A stretch of 64,000 bases of DNA from Pontibacterium granulatum (GTDB lineage Bacteria > Pseudomonadota > Gammaproteobacteria > Pseudomonadales > Balneatricaceae). The position numbers were made by a program, and so were the translations under genes. The notes below the pieces were generated by a model. The model did no database searches and was not told where the DNA came from. It saw only the letters and a list, made by a program, of their open reading frames with translations. Below are positions 29,359 to 39,285 of this stretch, one piece after another; the stretch's first letter is position 1, and the number at the start of each line of letters is the position of its first letter. Location of the stretch: assembly GCF_029961155.1 (NCBI RefSeq), contig NZ_JASBRH010000001.1, positions 248,001 to 312,000 of the forward strand, written 5' to 3'.

Positions 29359-29384
29359 CAAAAAAAGGGAGCCTCAGGCTCCCT
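29359..29384 (-). terminator. Intrinsic terminator of the lipA operon
   Basis: AGGGAGCC and GGCTCCCT form a perfect 8-bp stem with a 3-nt loop, followed on the minus strand by a run of seven T. It lies 25 nt after the lipA stop. Confidence 0.85.
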
Positions 29385-29408
29385 ATGGTTATTCATCTGG
29401 GTTTAGGT

Positions 29409-30398
29409 TTATTTCACCTCTTCCCCTTTTGCCTGGAGGTCTGCGTGGTAGGAGGAGCGCACCAGCGGGCCACAGGCTGCATGCTTGAAGCCCATCTCTT
29501 TCGCCAAGCGGCTGAACTCATCAAACTCTTCCGGGGTTACGAAACGCTCTACCTTGAGGTGATCACGGCTTGGCTGCAGGTACTGTCCGATGGTCAGCAT
29601 ATCCACGTCGTGAGCACGTAGGTCACGCATGACTTCGATGATCTGCTCGTTGGTCTCACCGATCCCCACCATCAGACCGGACTTGGTACGTACATTCGGA
29701 TTACGCGCTTTATACTTTTTCAGCAGCTGCAGGGACCATTCGTAATCGGAACCCGGGCGTACCTTCTTGTACAGCTCCGGCACGGTTTCCATGTTGTGGT
29801 TAAACACGTCCGGTGGCGTCTCGGTCAGGATATCGATGGCGATATCCATACGCCCACGGAAATCCGGTACCAGAGTTTCGATCTGGATGTTGTCAACGCG
29901 GGCACGTGTTTCGCTGATGCAGTTGGCAAAGTGCTGAGCACCGCCGTCACGCAGGTCATCACGGTCTACCGAGGTCACCACCACGTAGCGCAGCCCCATA
30001 TCGGCAATCGCTTCGGCCAGCTCACGCGGCTCGTTCTCCGCCAGCGGGTTTGGGCGACCGTGTGCCACGTCACAGAACGGACAGCGGCGGGTACAGATAT
30101 CGCCCATGATCATGAAGGTGGCGGTACCGTGGCTGAAACATTCGCCCAGGTTCGGGCAGCTGGCTTCTTCACACACTGATGCCAGTTTGTGATTGCGCAG
30201 TTTGTCCTTGATTCGCTTGACCTCAGCATTCGATCCCATGCGCACGCGCAGCCAATCTGGCTTACGTGGCATCTCATCTTTGGCGGTAGGAATGACCTTC
30301 ACCGGGATGCGGGCCACCTTGTCTGCACCGCGCAGCTTTACACCTTGCTCGGCACGTTTCGGGGTCTCGTTCGCTGGGTTTTGAGAGTCGGTAGACAT
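29409..30398 (-). CDS. lipA: Lipoyl synthase
   Basis: Radical SAM enzyme inserting two sulfurs into octanoyl groups on lipoyl-dependent enzymes. The 329-residue protein shows the auxiliary-cluster cysteines in [12 protein letters not shown] (C76, C81, C87) and the SAM-cluster motif CTRRCPFC (C102, C106, C109). The C-terminal RSSYHAD contains the conserved serine ligand. It lies 9 bp after lipB, as last gene of the dat-ybeD-lipB-lipA run, with an intrinsic terminator just downstream. Confidence 0.98.
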   Translation of the reverse strand: MSTDSQNPANETPKRAEQGVKLRGADKVARIPVKVIPTAKDEMPRKPDWLRVRMGSNAEVKRIKDKLRNHKLASVCEEASCPNLGECFSHGTATFMIMGDICTRRCPFCDVAHGRPNPLAENEPRELAEAIADMGLRYVVVTSVDRDDLRDGGAQHFANCISETRARVDNIQIETLVPDFRGRMDIAIDILTETPPDVFNHNMETVPELYKKVRPGSDYEWSLQLLKKYKARNPNVRTKSGLMVGIGETNEQIIEVMRDLRAHDVDMLTIGQYLQPSRDHLKVERFVTPEEFDEFSRLAKEMGFKHAACGPLVRSSYHADLQAKGEEVK

Positions 30399-30407
30399 GT
30401 TGCTTGC

Positions 30408-31058
30408 TTATTCCAGAACGTCAGAATGGGAGACCTGAGTATACCCGATTTTGCCTACCAATTGGTCGATCAGCTTTTGCATAAGGTCATCCATTTTTGG
30501 CATGTCGGTCAGTTGTGCGAGCTGTGTCATCGGCATTCCCGCGTAGCCACAAGGGTTAATACGCAGGAACGGCCCCAGATCCATATCCAGGTTCAGCGCC
30601 AGGCCGTGGAAGGAACAACCGCGGCGCACGCGCAGGCCCAGGGATGCGATTTTGGCATCCCCCACATACACACCCGGTGCATCCGGTTTGGCATAAGCGT
30701 CCACACCATACTCGGCCAGCAGATCCACCAGACTGCGCTCCATGATATCCACCATCTCACGCACACCCAGCTTGCGGCGGCGCAGGTTGATCATCAGATA
30801 GACAATCAACTGGCCTGGTCCGTGGTAGGTCACCTGGCCTCCGCGATCGACCTGTACCACCGGAATGTCACCGGTAGCCAGCAGATGTTCAGCCTTACCT
30901 GCCTGCCCCTGGGTAAAGACCGGCTCATGCTGCAGCAACCAGATCTCATCGCGGGTTTCATCGTCACGCTGGTCGGTAAATGCCTGCATCTTCTCCCAGG
31001 TGGGATTGTAGGGTTCGATGCCCAGGGTACGAATCAGTACCTGATCGTTAACGCTCAT
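30408..31058 (-). CDS. lipB: Octanoyl-[ACP]:protein N-octanoyltransferase
   Basis: Transfers octanoate from acyl carrier protein to lipoyl domains, supplying the LipA substrate. The 216-residue protein contains RGGQVTYHGPGQLIVYLMI, the LipB signature, and the catalytic Cys in NPCGYAGM together with the Lys in DAKIASLGLRVRRG. The start codon abuts the stop of the upstream DUF493 gene with no spacing, indicating coupled translation. Confidence 0.97.
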   Translation of the reverse strand: MSVNDQVLIRTLGIEPYNPTWEKMQAFTDQRDDETRDEIWLLQHEPVFTQGQAGKAEHLLATGDIPVVQVDRGGQVTYHGPGQLIVYLMINLRRRKLGVREMVDIMERSLVDLLAEYGVDAYAKPDAPGVYVGDAKIASLGLRVRRGCSFHGLALNLDMDLGPFLRINPCGYAGMPMTQLAQLTDMPKMDDLMQKLIDQLVGKIGYTQVSHSDVLE

Positions 31059-31331
31059 TCAGATCACCATGGTGACACGACCGGTTGCCATCAGCGCCTG
31101 ATGCAACGCACGCAGCTGGTCTTCACCAGTGGCGGTAATGCGAAAACGCACCGACTGGAAAGTACCTTTCTTGCTGTCCTGAATGGTGACACTTTCCAGG
31201 TCCAGGTCCGGCGCATGCAGTTGCACCACTTCGATTACAAAACCTTTGAAGTCATCGCCACCACGTCCGATCACTTTAATCGGGTAGTCCTCACAGGGAA
31301 ATTCAATTTTTGGAGCTTCTGTATCACTCAT
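31059..31331 (-). CDS. ybeD: DUF493/YbeD family protein
   Basis: A 90-residue ACT-like alpha/beta protein with IEFPCEDYPIKVIGRG and a GTFQSVRFRITATGEDQL core, matching YbeD. The family lies between dacA and lipB in many gammaproteobacteria, as here. It has been suggested to act in allosteric regulation because of its ACT-like fold, but no activity is established. It sits between dat (12-bp gap) and lipB (zero gap). Confidence 0.92.
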   Translation of the reverse strand: MSDTEAPKIEFPCEDYPIKVIGRGGDDFKGFVIEVVQLHAPDLDLESVTIQDSKKGTFQSVRFRITATGEDQLRALHQALMATGRVTMVI

Positions 31332-31343
31332 CTTTCAGTCGCT

Positions 31344-32201
31344 TTATTGTTTACCGGTCATCAGCTGCTGCTGATAACAGATAAAGAGTTCAAACATCAC
31401 ACGCCAGAGCGGGCCTTTATCCCCATCACCCACCGGCTCACCATCGATCTCGATCACCGGCACCACACCGCGGGTGGAACTGGAGATCCAAACTTCATCT
31501 GCGGCCTTGAGCATCTCATAGTCGATATCCACCTCCTGCCAGGGAATCGTATGCTCGTCGGCCAGCTGCATGATCAGCTCACGGGTGGTGCCACCCAGAA
31601 TCTCTGATCCGCGTTTTGGGGTGTAGATCACACCGTTCTGAATCACAAAGACATTGCAGGACGCGCCTTCGGTCAGCTTGCCCTCGCGCATCATCAGCGC
31701 TTCATCGGCGTTCTGGGCTTTTGCCTGGTGAACCACCATGATATTAGGTAGGAGGCAGTTGGATTTCACATCACAGCGGTGCCAGCGCAGGTCTGCCGTA
31801 ACAATCACCTTCATCGGCTCAACGCCGTCCGCGCCTGCGGTGTAGATATCCTTGATCGGTGTACAGCAGGCAAACACTGTCGGCTGCATTGAGTCGTCAT
31901 AGCTGTGGGTGCGTCTCTCTGCCGCGCCGCGGGTCACCTGCAGGTAAACAGAGAGATTGCCACCGCCATTACGACGAACCAGCTCATCCAGGATCGGCTC
32001 CCATTGCAGATGGGGTTTGATCTGTAACGCCCGTAGGCTGTATTCGAGGCGGGTGAGGTGTTCATGGAGGCGAAAACCGACCCCCTGATAAAACGGGATC
32101 ACCTCATAGACACTGTCTCCGAACAGAAAACCACGGTCAAAAACCGATACGCGGGCTTCTGTCGCTGGCAGGTATTCGCCGTTCAGATAAACAATACTCA
32201 T
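31344..32201 (-). CDS. dat: D-amino-acid (D-alanine) aminotransferase
   Basis: Fold-type IV PLP aminotransferase interconverting D-amino acids and 2-oxo acids. The 285-residue protein has RVSVFDRGFLFGDSVYEVIP at the N-terminus, TRGAAERRTHS, the PLP lysine K146 in CDVKSNCLLPN, and EILGGTTRELI. The CDxKSxxLLPN block and the TRGxxxR-H motif are typical of D-alanine aminotransferases rather than branched-chain enzymes. Position next to dacA and the rod-shape genes suggests supply of D-Ala or D-Glu for peptidoglycan. Confidence 0.85.
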   Translation of the reverse strand: MSIVYLNGEYLPATEARVSVFDRGFLFGDSVYEVIPFYQGVGFRLHEHLTRLEYSLRALQIKPHLQWEPILDELVRRNGGGNLSVYLQVTRGAAERRTHSYDDSMQPTVFACCTPIKDIYTAGADGVEPMKVIVTADLRWHRCDVKSNCLLPNIMVVHQAKAQNADEALMMREGKLTEGASCNVFVIQNGVIYTPKRGSEILGGTTRELIMQLADEHTIPWQEVDIDYEMLKAADEVWISSSTRGVVPVIEIDGEPVGDGDKGPLWRVMFELFICYQQQLMTGKQ

Positions 32202-32212
32202 AACCTAAAAAC

Positions 32213-32244
32213 GCAAATGCCCACACCTTTGCAGATGCGGGCAT
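32213..32244 (-). terminator. Possible terminator after dacA
   Basis: Alternative hairpins (GCAAA/TTTGC at 32213-32232 and ATGCCC/GGGCAT at 32217-32244) lie in the 64-bp dacA-dat gap, followed on the minus strand by GTTTTTAGG. Moderate support only; dat may still be co-transcribed. Confidence 0.35.
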
Positions 32245-32265
32245 CTCTGCACGGTTGGGTCAGGG

Positions 32266-33420
32266 TTAGCCGATCAAGCCAATAAAGAACAGCATGATCG
32301 CGTGCCAGATTCGCTTCAGCAGCCCCGCCGGCTGAATATCTTCCAACGCCACCAGTGGCACTTCCTCTACCAGCTCACCGTTCAGCAGGATGTTTACTTT
32401 ACCGTACACATCGCCTTTGGTAATCGGTGCCTTGATCACCTGATCGATATCCATCACCGCCTCCAGCTGATCGACCTGTCCACGCGGAATGGTCACCGCC
32501 AGTGGATCAGCCAGACCTACGCGCAGCTGGTCACGTGCGCCAGACCATACGGTCGCGTTGCTCAGTGTCTCATTGGCATTATAGAGCTGATGCGTGCGGT
32601 AGTAACGGAAACCGTAGGAAAGCAACTTCTGACTCTCCTGAGCACGAGCCTCCTCGCTGTTTGTCCCCATCACCACGGAGATCAGACGCATACCATCGCG
32701 CTTGGCGGATGCCACCAAGCAGAATCCTGCTGCATCGGTGTGACCGGTCTTCAGACCATCAACGGTCTTGTCGCGCCACAGCAGTTTGTTGCGGTTTGGC
32801 TGGCGAATCTTGTTGTAGGTGAAGTACTTCTCGGAATAGATGCCGTAGTGCTCCGGGTAGTCCATGATGATCGCACGCGCCAGCAACGCCATATCCATCG
32901 CCGAGGACACATGCCCCTCTTTTGGCAAACCGGTCGCGTTCATGAAGTTGGAGTTTTTCATGCCCAGCAGGTCAGCGTGTTGGTTCATCAGGTCGGCAAA
33001 GGCGGTTTCGCTGCCTGCAATATGCTCGGCAACGGCAACGGATGCGTCATTACCTGACTGGATAATGATCCCCTTCATCAGGTCTTCCAGTTTCACCTGG
33101 GTGCCCTCGCGAACAAACATGCGGGAACCGCCGGTACGCCATGCTTTCTCACTGATCAAGACCAGGTCCTGCTTGGTGATATTACCCTTGCCCAGCTCGT
33201 AATCCAGCACGTAGCTGGTCATCAGTTTAGTCAGGCTGGCCGGTGGGAATGCGGTATCCGCATTCTTTTGCGCAATAACCTTACCGGTATCCGCATCCAT
33301 CACCACATAGGCGCGGGCAGCGATCTGAGGTGCTGCTGGAATCAGGGAGGAAGCCTGGACGCTCATCGCGCACAAGCTGAAAATCATCAAAAAAACGAAA
33401 CGAATATTGGCTTTAAACAT
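32266..33420 (-). CDS. dacA: D-alanyl-D-alanine carboxypeptidase (PBP5/6 type)
   Basis: Low-molecular-mass penicillin-binding protein trimming the terminal D-Ala from peptidoglycan stem peptides. The 384-residue precursor has a signal peptide (cleavage near VQA-SS, about residue 23). The active-site motifs are SLTK (S62), SGN (122-124) and KTG (224-226). A PBP5-type beta-rich second domain follows, and a C-terminal amphipathic helix (LLKRIWHAIMLFFIGLIG) anchors it to the inner membrane. Placed after rlpA with a 70-bp gap. Confidence 0.97.
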   Translation of the reverse strand: MFKANIRFVFLMIFSLCAMSVQASSLIPAAPQIAARAYVVMDADTGKVIAQKNADTAFPPASLTKLMTSYVLDYELGKGNITKQDLVLISEKAWRTGGSRMFVREGTQVKLEDLMKGIIIQSGNDASVAVAEHIAGSETAFADLMNQHADLLGMKNSNFMNATGLPKEGHVSSAMDMALLARAIIMDYPEHYGIYSEKYFTYNKIRQPNRNKLLWRDKTVDGLKTGHTDAAGFCLVASAKRDGMRLISVVMGTNSEEARAQESQKLLSYGFRYYRTHQLYNANETLSNATVWSGARDQLRVGLADPLAVTIPRGQVDQLEAVMDIDQVIKAPITKGDVYGKVNILLNGELVEEVPLVALEDIQPAGLLKRIWHAIMLFFIGLIG

Positions 33421-33490
33421 TGTTATCCAAATATCAAAAGCTGAACTGGCATTTAAACACTACAGATGATGCACAACTGTACTGAACCCC

Positions 33491-34357
33491 TTAGTCTAAG
33501 TCCACCAGATGGGTGTCCGGATATCCGGACTGTTCCAGCTGACTCAGCAGATCGCGCACCTGGGTTTCGGAGCTGACCGGCCCTACGTGCACCCGGTACA
33601 ATACCTGCCCGTTGCGATCCAGATTGCGTATGACAACCGGTTGTCCGGTTAGTGCCCTTACAGTTGCAGTAACACGCTCAGCGGCAATCAGGTTGCTGTA
33701 GGCACCCACCTGCAGATACTGCCCAACCGGCGTGGTACGCTGCACATTGTCCCGCACCGGCACCCGCACATTCGGTGCGGTCCTTACTGGTGCGACCGGT
33801 TTCGCGGAGGCAATCAGTGCGGAGGAATTCTGCCAATTATGTGGATCAATCGCCTCCACCTCTACCTGTGCGGTTCCACTGCGCAACATATCGAGCTTGG
33901 ACGCAGCCGCGTAGGAGAGATCGATGATACGTCCGGTGTGAAACGGGCCGCGGTCATTCACCCGTACAATCACCTGTCGGCCATTCTTCAGGTTGGTTAC
34001 CCGCACATAAGTGGGGATCGGCAGGGATTTGTGCGCCGCCGTCATCGCGTACATGTTATAGACCTCACCGTTCGAGGTGGTGTGACCGTGGAACTTCTTG
34101 CCGTACCAGGAGGCACCGCCACGTTCACGGTAGCCCTTGGCACTGTTCAATACGTGGTAACGCTTACCAAACACCACGTAGGGGCTTTTGTTCCCGCCAC
34201 GACTGCGCGGCTCCACCTTGGGCACTGCGTCTTTCACATGAGAGACATCAACAGGCTTGGCTGGCCCGCGGTCATGTTTCATAGAGTAACGCCCGCCCCC
34301 TCCCGTGGAACACCCCACCAGCAGGAACAGTGTCGTCAGCAGTGCAAGCAGCCTCAT
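33491..34357 (-). CDS. rlpA: Septal-ring lytic transglycosylase RlpA (lipoprotein)
   Basis: Outer-membrane lipoprotein, a lytic transglycosylase acting on denuded glycan strands in Pseudomonas. The 288-residue protein has lipobox LLVGC (Cys16). A double-psi beta-barrel domain (about 80-170) contains GGASWYGKKFHGHTTSNGE and VNDRGPFHTGRIIDLS, including the expected catalytic Glu and His/Asp residues. A C-terminal SPOR domain (about 212-288) targets denuded septal peptidoglycan. It overlaps the mltB stop by 4 nt. Confidence 0.96.
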   Translation of the reverse strand: MRLLALLTTLFLLVGCSTGGGGRYSMKHDRGPAKPVDVSHVKDAVPKVEPRSRGGNKSPYVVFGKRYHVLNSAKGYRERGGASWYGKKFHGHTTSNGEVYNMYAMTAAHKSLPIPTYVRVTNLKNGRQVIVRVNDRGPFHTGRIIDLSYAAASKLDMLRSGTAQVEVEAIDPHNWQNSSALIASAKPVAPVRTAPNVRVPVRDNVQRTTPVGQYLQVGAYSNLIAAERVTATVRALTGQPVVIRNLDRNGQVLYRVHVGPVSSETQVRDLLSQLEQSGYPDTHLVDLD

Positions 34358-35385
34358 GACTTGCTCTTACCGTATTCAGCTTTTACCGCCTGGCTCAACT
34401 CATGTACCGCCATAGCGTAAAGCCGACTGTGGTTATAGCGGGTGATCACGTAGAAATTATGCAATCCGAGCACATTCTGGAACTCACCGTCTTTTTCCAG
34501 GCGCATCAGCGTGGCAAGTTGGTCGGAGGCCAGCGGAGTACCGGCCTGTACTCCACGGGCAGACCAGTCGGCCAGAGTCAGCTGCGGTTTCAAGCCGCCG
34601 TTAAACCAGCTGTCTTCGGCTTTTTCAGTCACCTGCACATCACTGATCACAGTCCCACCCTGCTGCCAGCCATGGCGCGCAAAGTAGTTAGCAACGCTGC
34701 CGATCGCGTCGGTTTTGTTGGTCCAGATATTCCGCTGGCCATCACCGTCAAAATCCACGGCAAAATTGCGGAAGCTGGACGGAATAAACTGACCAAATCC
34801 CATCGCACCGGCGTAGGACCCCTTCAGGCTGAGCGGATCGATCTGCTCTTCCTGCACCATGTGGAAGTATTCTTTCAGCTGGCCGCGGAAGAATTTGGCA
34901 CGTTTAGGATAATCAAATCCCAGTGTACTGAGCGCATCCACAACGCGGTAGTTACCCATGATCCGGCCGTAATGGGTTTCTACCCCAATAATCGCCACAA
35001 TATATTCTGCAGGCACGCCGTACTCTTGTTCTGCACGCGCCAAGGCTTCGGCATTTTCCTGCCAGAAGGTCACGCCACGGGCGATGCGTTTTGGCTGGAT
35101 GAAGATATTGCGGTATTCACCCCAAGTGAGGCGTTTTTCCGCCGGACGGGAGATCGCTTCCAGAATAGATTCCTGGCGGGTGGCTTTTGCCAACACAGCG
35201 CGCACATCGGCTTCAGCAAAGCCTTCGGATACCATCTCTTTGATAAATGCCTGGCCATCCGGGTGCTGCGCATAATTGCTCGCTTTGGCCTCGGAGATCG
35301 CGCAACCGGCCTGCAACAGCGTTGCACTGCCAAGCAGCACCGAAAAAAGATATTTCTTAACCTGTTGCTTCTTACCCTGTTTCAT
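34354..35385 (-). CDS. mltB: Membrane-bound lytic murein transglycosylase B
   Basis: Lipoprotein lytic transglycosylase of family GH103, cleaving glycan strands to 1,6-anhydroMurNAc. The 343-residue precursor has lipobox LQAGC (Cys28). The catalytic Glu is E136 in GVETHYGR, followed by FGQFIPSSF and DFDGDGQRNIW, the family signatures. Located between rodA and rlpA as part of the rod-shape and elongation operon. Confidence 0.96.
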   Translation of the reverse strand: MKQGKKQQVKKYLFSVLLGSATLLQAGCAISEAKASNYAQHPDGQAFIKEMVSEGFAEADVRAVLAKATRQESILEAISRPAEKRLTWGEYRNIFIQPKRIARGVTFWQENAEALARAEQEYGVPAEYIVAIIGVETHYGRIMGNYRVVDALSTLGFDYPKRAKFFRGQLKEYFHMVQEEQIDPLSLKGSYAGAMGFGQFIPSSFRNFAVDFDGDGQRNIWTNKTDAIGSVANYFARHGWQQGGTVISDVQVTEKAEDSWFNGGLKPQLTLADWSARGVQAGTPLASDQLATLMRLEKDGEFQNVLGLHNFYVITRYNHSRLYAMAVHELSQAVKAEYGKSKS

Positions 35386-35404
35386 CCGACTTCCCCTTAA
35401 CTAG

Positions 35405-36547
35405 CTAACGCAGCATCATCGTCTTGTGGCTATGCATCGACATCAACAAACCAAAACCCGCCATCAATGTCACGATGGAGGTTCCACCGTAGCTTACCAG
35501 TGGAAGCGGCACCCCCACCACCGGTAACAGACCACTTACCATACCAATATTCACAAAAACGTAGACGAAGAAGGTCAGCGTAATACTGCCTGCAACCAGT
35601 CGTCCAAAGCTATGCTGCACGGTCGCCGCCATCCACAAGCCACGGCCGATGATCGCTGCGTAGAGCACCAGCAATCCCACAACACCAATCATACCGAGCT
35701 CTTCTGCGATGACGGCAATAATGAAATCGGTGTGCGATTCCGGCAGGAAATCGAGCTGCGACTGCGTACCGTCCAGCCACCCTTTACCGGTGACACCACC
35801 GGAGCCAATCGCAGTTTTGGACTGAATAATGTTCCAGCCCGATCCCAGCGGATCACTCTCCGGATCGAGAAAGGTCAACACACGCTGCTTCTGGTAGTCC
35901 TTCATCACCATCCACAACCCCGGCAGGGCCGCAGCCGCAAGGCCGAGTGCAGCAAAGATATAGCGCCACAAGATACCGCTGAACAACAGCACAAAGATAC
36001 CGGACGCGGCAATCAACAACGAGGTTCCCAGATCGGGCTGTTTCATGATCAGGACTGTAGGTATACCGATCAGAGTCAAGGCAACAAAAGTATGCTTCAG
36101 ACTCGGCGGCAGCGGCCGCTTAGCCAGGTAGGTTGCGACCATAAGTGGCAACACCAACTTCATAATCTCTGATGGCTGGAAGCGGAAGCCTGGCAGCTGA
36201 ATCCAGCGCTGCGCCCCTTTCGCTCCCACACCGAACAGGATGACCCCCACCAGCAACGCAACGGCCACCACATAGAGCCAAGGAGCCCAACGCCCAAAGA
36301 AACGGGGCTCCAATTGTGCCAGGATGATCATCACGCCAAAGCCCGCCCCCATGCGGATCGCCTGGCGCGCGACATAGCCCATATCCTGGCCGGAGGCGCT
36401 ATAGAGGATAAACAGGCCAAACGCTCCCAGCGCCAACAGCAGCAACAGCATAATCGGATCGAGGTTGGTGTAACTCCAGAGCGAGCGTCGTCGTCGCAGG
36501 GAGTCACTGGCCTCAGGCATATGGCGGCGAAATTCAGTCGTGGTCAT
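35405..36547 (-). CDS. mrdB: Rod-shape SEDS peptidoglycan glycosyltransferase RodA
   Basis: Polytopic SEDS-family glycan polymerase of the elongasome, working with PBP2. The 380-residue protein has about ten membrane segments. SEDS signatures are FQPSEIMKLVLPL, KQPDLGTSLL, LPESHTDFIIAVIAEELG (with the catalytic Asp region) and PLPLVSYGGTSIV. It starts 14 nt inside the end of mrdA, so the cognate polymerase and transpeptidase are translationally coupled. Confidence 0.97.
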   Translation of the reverse strand: MTTTEFRRHMPEASDSLRRRRSLWSYTNLDPIMLLLLLALGAFGLFILYSASGQDMGYVARQAIRMGAGFGVMIILAQLEPRFFGRWAPWLYVVAVALLVGVILFGVGAKGAQRWIQLPGFRFQPSEIMKLVLPLMVATYLAKRPLPPSLKHTFVALTLIGIPTVLIMKQPDLGTSLLIAASGIFVLLFSGILWRYIFAALGLAAAALPGLWMVMKDYQKQRVLTFLDPESDPLGSGWNIIQSKTAIGSGGVTGKGWLDGTQSQLDFLPESHTDFIIAVIAEELGMIGVVGLLVLYAAIIGRGLWMAATVQHSFGRLVAGSITLTFFVYVFVNIGMVSGLLPVVGVPLPLVSYGGTSIVTLMAGFGLLMSMHSHKTMMLR

Positions 36548-38450
36548 AACCCATCAGGCTCTCAAATTCAGTGCTTTCAACCTCTTTCTCACCCACCAGG
36601 TAGGCATCCATCACCTTACGTGCAATTGGCGCCGCGGTACTTGAACCACCCCCGCCATTTTCCACAATCACCGCTACGGCAATCTTGGGATCCTCAACCG
36701 GCGCAAACGCCACAAACAGGGCGTGGTCACGCAATCGCTCAGCGAGTTTCTCCGCGTCGTACTCTTCATCCTGCTTGATTCCCACAACCTGTGCCGTACC
36801 GGTCTTACCGGCGAAACGATACTTAACCCCCTTAGCTGAGCGACGGGCAGTACCTCGCGGGCCATGAACTACATCGACCATCCCCTGGATAATCAGATTC
36901 CAGTACTCCGGATGGTTCAGCTGAACATCTTCAGGTTTACCTTTGCCGTAGTCATATTCCATCTCACCCACGGCAAAACCTTTCTCTTCATCCGGCTGGT
37001 ATGCCCCTTTCAACATGCGCGGCTGGACCCAACGCCCCCGATTGGCGATCACCGCTGTAGCGGTCGCCAGCTGCATCGGGGTTGCCAGCAGGAAGCCCTG
37101 ACCGATACTCAGGTTGAGCGAGTCCCCCGGATACCAAGGTGCACGGCGGTTATTCCGCTTCCACTCACGTGACGGCAGGATGCCTCGGGTTGCTTCCGGC
37201 AGGTCGAGACTCTCGATGGAACCAAAGCCAAAACGGCCCAGGTAGTCGGACATCGGATCGACGCCCATCTTGTGTCCCGCCGAGTAAAACCAGACATCAC
37301 AGGACTGCGCCAGTGCCAGGTTCAGGCCTACAACGCCATGCCCACCTCGCTTCCAGTCTCGATAACGGCGACCATTTTTGGTGAGGGTGTACCAACCAAA
37401 GTCACGCACCTTAAACGAGGGTGAGACTGACCCGGAATCAATGGCGGCCAGGGCTGTGATTGGCTTAACGGTAGAACCGGGAGGATAGCGGCCGCGCAGG
37501 GCGCGGTTAAACAGCGGCAGATCGTCGGACTCACGCAGGGCACCGTAATCCTTGTTGGAAATCCCGGTCACAAACATGTTCGGATCGTAACCCGGGGTCG
37601 ATACCAGCGCCAATATGCCACCGTCCTTTGGATCGATCGCTACCACAGCGGCACGCCGTCCTTCCAACAGCTTTTCGGTGGTTTGCTGCAGCTTGAGGTC
37701 CAGGCTCAATATCAGATCTTCACCCGGTACAGGATCGGTGCGTTCCAGCACACGCATCACACGGCCACGGGCGTTGGTTTCGACCTTTTGGAATCCCACT
37801 TGCCCGTGCAAGGTCGATTCGTAGTATTTCTCAATGCCCAGCTTACCGATGTAATGCGTCGCCGAGTAGTTAGTCTCATCCACCCGCTCCAGCTCACGCT
37901 CATTGATCCGGCCCACATATCCCAGAGCATGTACCAGCGAAGAGCCGTACGGATAGTAGCGAATCAGATCCGCTTCAATACGCACCCCCGGCAAACGGTG
38001 ATAGTTAACAGAGATACGGGCGATTTCGTCTTCGGTCAGCCGGAAGCGCAACGGCACCGACTCGAATGGGCGGCGACGCTGTTTCAATCGTTTGCGGAAC
38101 CGTTCTACCTGCTTATCGGTAATCGGAATCAGCTCCTGCAGGCGCGCCAAGGTACCATCCAGATCCTTAACTTCCTCTTTGAGGAGAGTTACGCTGTAGC
38201 TGGGCTGGTTATCCGCCAGCAGGACTCCGTTACGGTCGTAGATCAAACCACGTGTAGGTGCCACCGGTTGCAGCTGAACGCGGTTTTTGTCCGACAGGGC
38301 ACTGTAGCGATCATGCTCCATCACCTGCAGGAAATAGAAGCGGGTGACCAAGCCAAACAGTGCGATCAACACAATAATAAACGCGATCACCGCCCGGATC
38401 CGGAAGGTGCGCGTTTCCCTGTTGTGGTCTTTGAGTGGCGTGGAACTCAT
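36534..38450 (-). CDS. mrdA: Penicillin-binding protein 2 (elongation transpeptidase)
   Basis: Class B PBP that cross-links peptidoglycan during side-wall growth. The 638-residue protein has an N-terminal membrane anchor (about 18-42), a dimerisation/pedestal domain with GLIYDRNGVLLADN, and a transpeptidase domain with STVK (S326-K329), SxN around SCDVWFY, and KTGTAQ. The C-terminal tail is acidic. Overlaps mrdB. Preceded by rlmH, rsfS, nadD and proA on the same strand with very short gaps. Confidence 0.97.
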   Translation of the reverse strand: MSSTPLKDHNRETRTFRIRAVIAFIIVLIALFGLVTRFYFLQVMEHDRYSALSDKNRVQLQPVAPTRGLIYDRNGVLLADNQPSYSVTLLKEEVKDLDGTLARLQELIPITDKQVERFRKRLKQRRRPFESVPLRFRLTEDEIARISVNYHRLPGVRIEADLIRYYPYGSSLVHALGYVGRINERELERVDETNYSATHYIGKLGIEKYYESTLHGQVGFQKVETNARGRVMRVLERTDPVPGEDLILSLDLKLQQTTEKLLEGRRAAVVAIDPKDGGILALVSTPGYDPNMFVTGISNKDYGALRESDDLPLFNRALRGRYPPGSTVKPITALAAIDSGSVSPSFKVRDFGWYTLTKNGRRYRDWKRGGHGVVGLNLALAQSCDVWFYSAGHKMGVDPMSDYLGRFGFGSIESLDLPEATRGILPSREWKRNNRRAPWYPGDSLNLSIGQGFLLATPMQLATATAVIANRGRWVQPRMLKGAYQPDEEKGFAVGEMEYDYGKGKPEDVQLNHPEYWNLIIQGMVDVVHGPRGTARRSAKGVKYRFAGKTGTAQVVGIKQDEEYDAEKLAERLRDHALFVAFAPVEDPKIAVAVIVENGGGGSSTAAPIARKVMDAYLVGEKEVESTEFESLMGYDHD

Positions 38451-38458
38451 TCCAGCCC

Positions 38459-38926
38459 CTATTTGTGATACGGATGTCCCTGGATCACAGTCCAGGCACG
38501 GTAGAGCTGTTCAGCCAGCAGCACCCGCACCAGCGGGTGTGGCAAGGTCAGAGCCGAGAGAGACCATTTCTGATCAGCCAGGGCAACACAGCGACCGTCG
38601 AGGCCGTCTGGACCACCCACCAACAGGGAGACATTGCGCCCATCCATGCGCCAGTCTGCCAGCTGATCAGCCAGTTGCTCGGTGGACCAACTCTTGCCCC
38701 CCACTTCCAGCGCGATGACCCGATCCCCTTTAGGGATAGCCGCCAGCATCTGATCACCCTCGAGCTTCTTGGCCCGGGCAACATCGCTGTTCTTGCCGCG
38801 ATGCCCCAACGGCAACTCGACCAGCTCAAGCTGCATCTCCTGCGGCAACCGCTTGGCATATTCGTTATAGCCGTCGGTTACCCAGCGCGGCATCTTGCCG
38901 CCGATGGCGATCAGGCGCACTCTCAT
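38459..38926 (-). CDS. rlmH: 23S rRNA (pseudouridine1915-N3)-methyltransferase
   Basis: SPOUT-class methyltransferase acting on pseudouridine 1915 in helix 69 of 23S rRNA. The 155-residue length is exactly typical. Visible are the [13 protein letters not shown] start, SPOUT motif [17 protein letters not shown], the SAM-knot loop [10 protein letters not shown] and the C-terminal [20 protein letters not shown] with YHK. Five bp downstream of rsfS. Confidence 0.97.
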   Translation of the reverse strand: MRVRLIAIGGKMPRWVTDGYNEYAKRLPQEMQLELVELPLGHRGKNSDVARAKKLEGDQMLAAIPKGDRVIALEVGGKSWSTEQLADQLADWRMDGRNVSLLVGGPDGLDGRCVALADQKWSLSALTLPHPLVRVLLAEQLYRAWTVIQGHPYHK

Positions 38927-38931
38927 CTCGT

Positions 38932-39276
38932 TTACTGAGCCTCACTCTCGGTCTCGTCAATACTCCAGAGGCGTTCAAGGTCGTAGAAGCTGCGTGCATC
39001 CGGCATCATCACATGGACGATCAGGTCACCCAGGTCGACCAGGATCCAGTCGCCCACCTGCTGACCTTCGACACCCATTGGCTGCACGCCCGCTTTTTTT
39101 ACCTTCTCTGCCACATCCTGAGCAGTTGAGACCACATGACGGGAGGAAGTTCCGCTCGCGATGATCATATAGTCGGTAATAGAGGACTTACCGCGCACAT
39201 CCAGCAGGGTAATGTCTTTGGCTTTCATGTCTTCCAGAATGCTGGAAACCAGTTCGATCAGTTTTTCTGTCTGCAT
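38932..39276 (-). CDS. rsfS: Ribosomal silencing factor RsfS
   Basis: Binds ribosomal protein uL14 and blocks subunit joining under nutrient limitation. The 114-residue protein shows ALDVRGKS-like [43 protein letters not shown] and the C-terminal FYDLERLW of the RsfS/YbeB family. It lies between nadD (9-bp gap) and rlmH, the arrangement found throughout gammaproteobacteria. Confidence 0.97.
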   Translation of the reverse strand: MQTEKLIELVSSILEDMKAKDITLLDVRGKSSITDYMIIASGTSSRHVVSTAQDVAEKVKKAGVQPMGVEGQQVGDWILVDLGDLIVHVMMPDARSFYDLERLWSIDETESEAQ

Positions 39277-39285
39277 CTTCTCAGT

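Noticed and set aside
30189-31607. 472-codon open frame opposite lipB, ybeD and dat
   Set aside because: Spans three well-supported genes on the other strand, which rules it out as a real gene.
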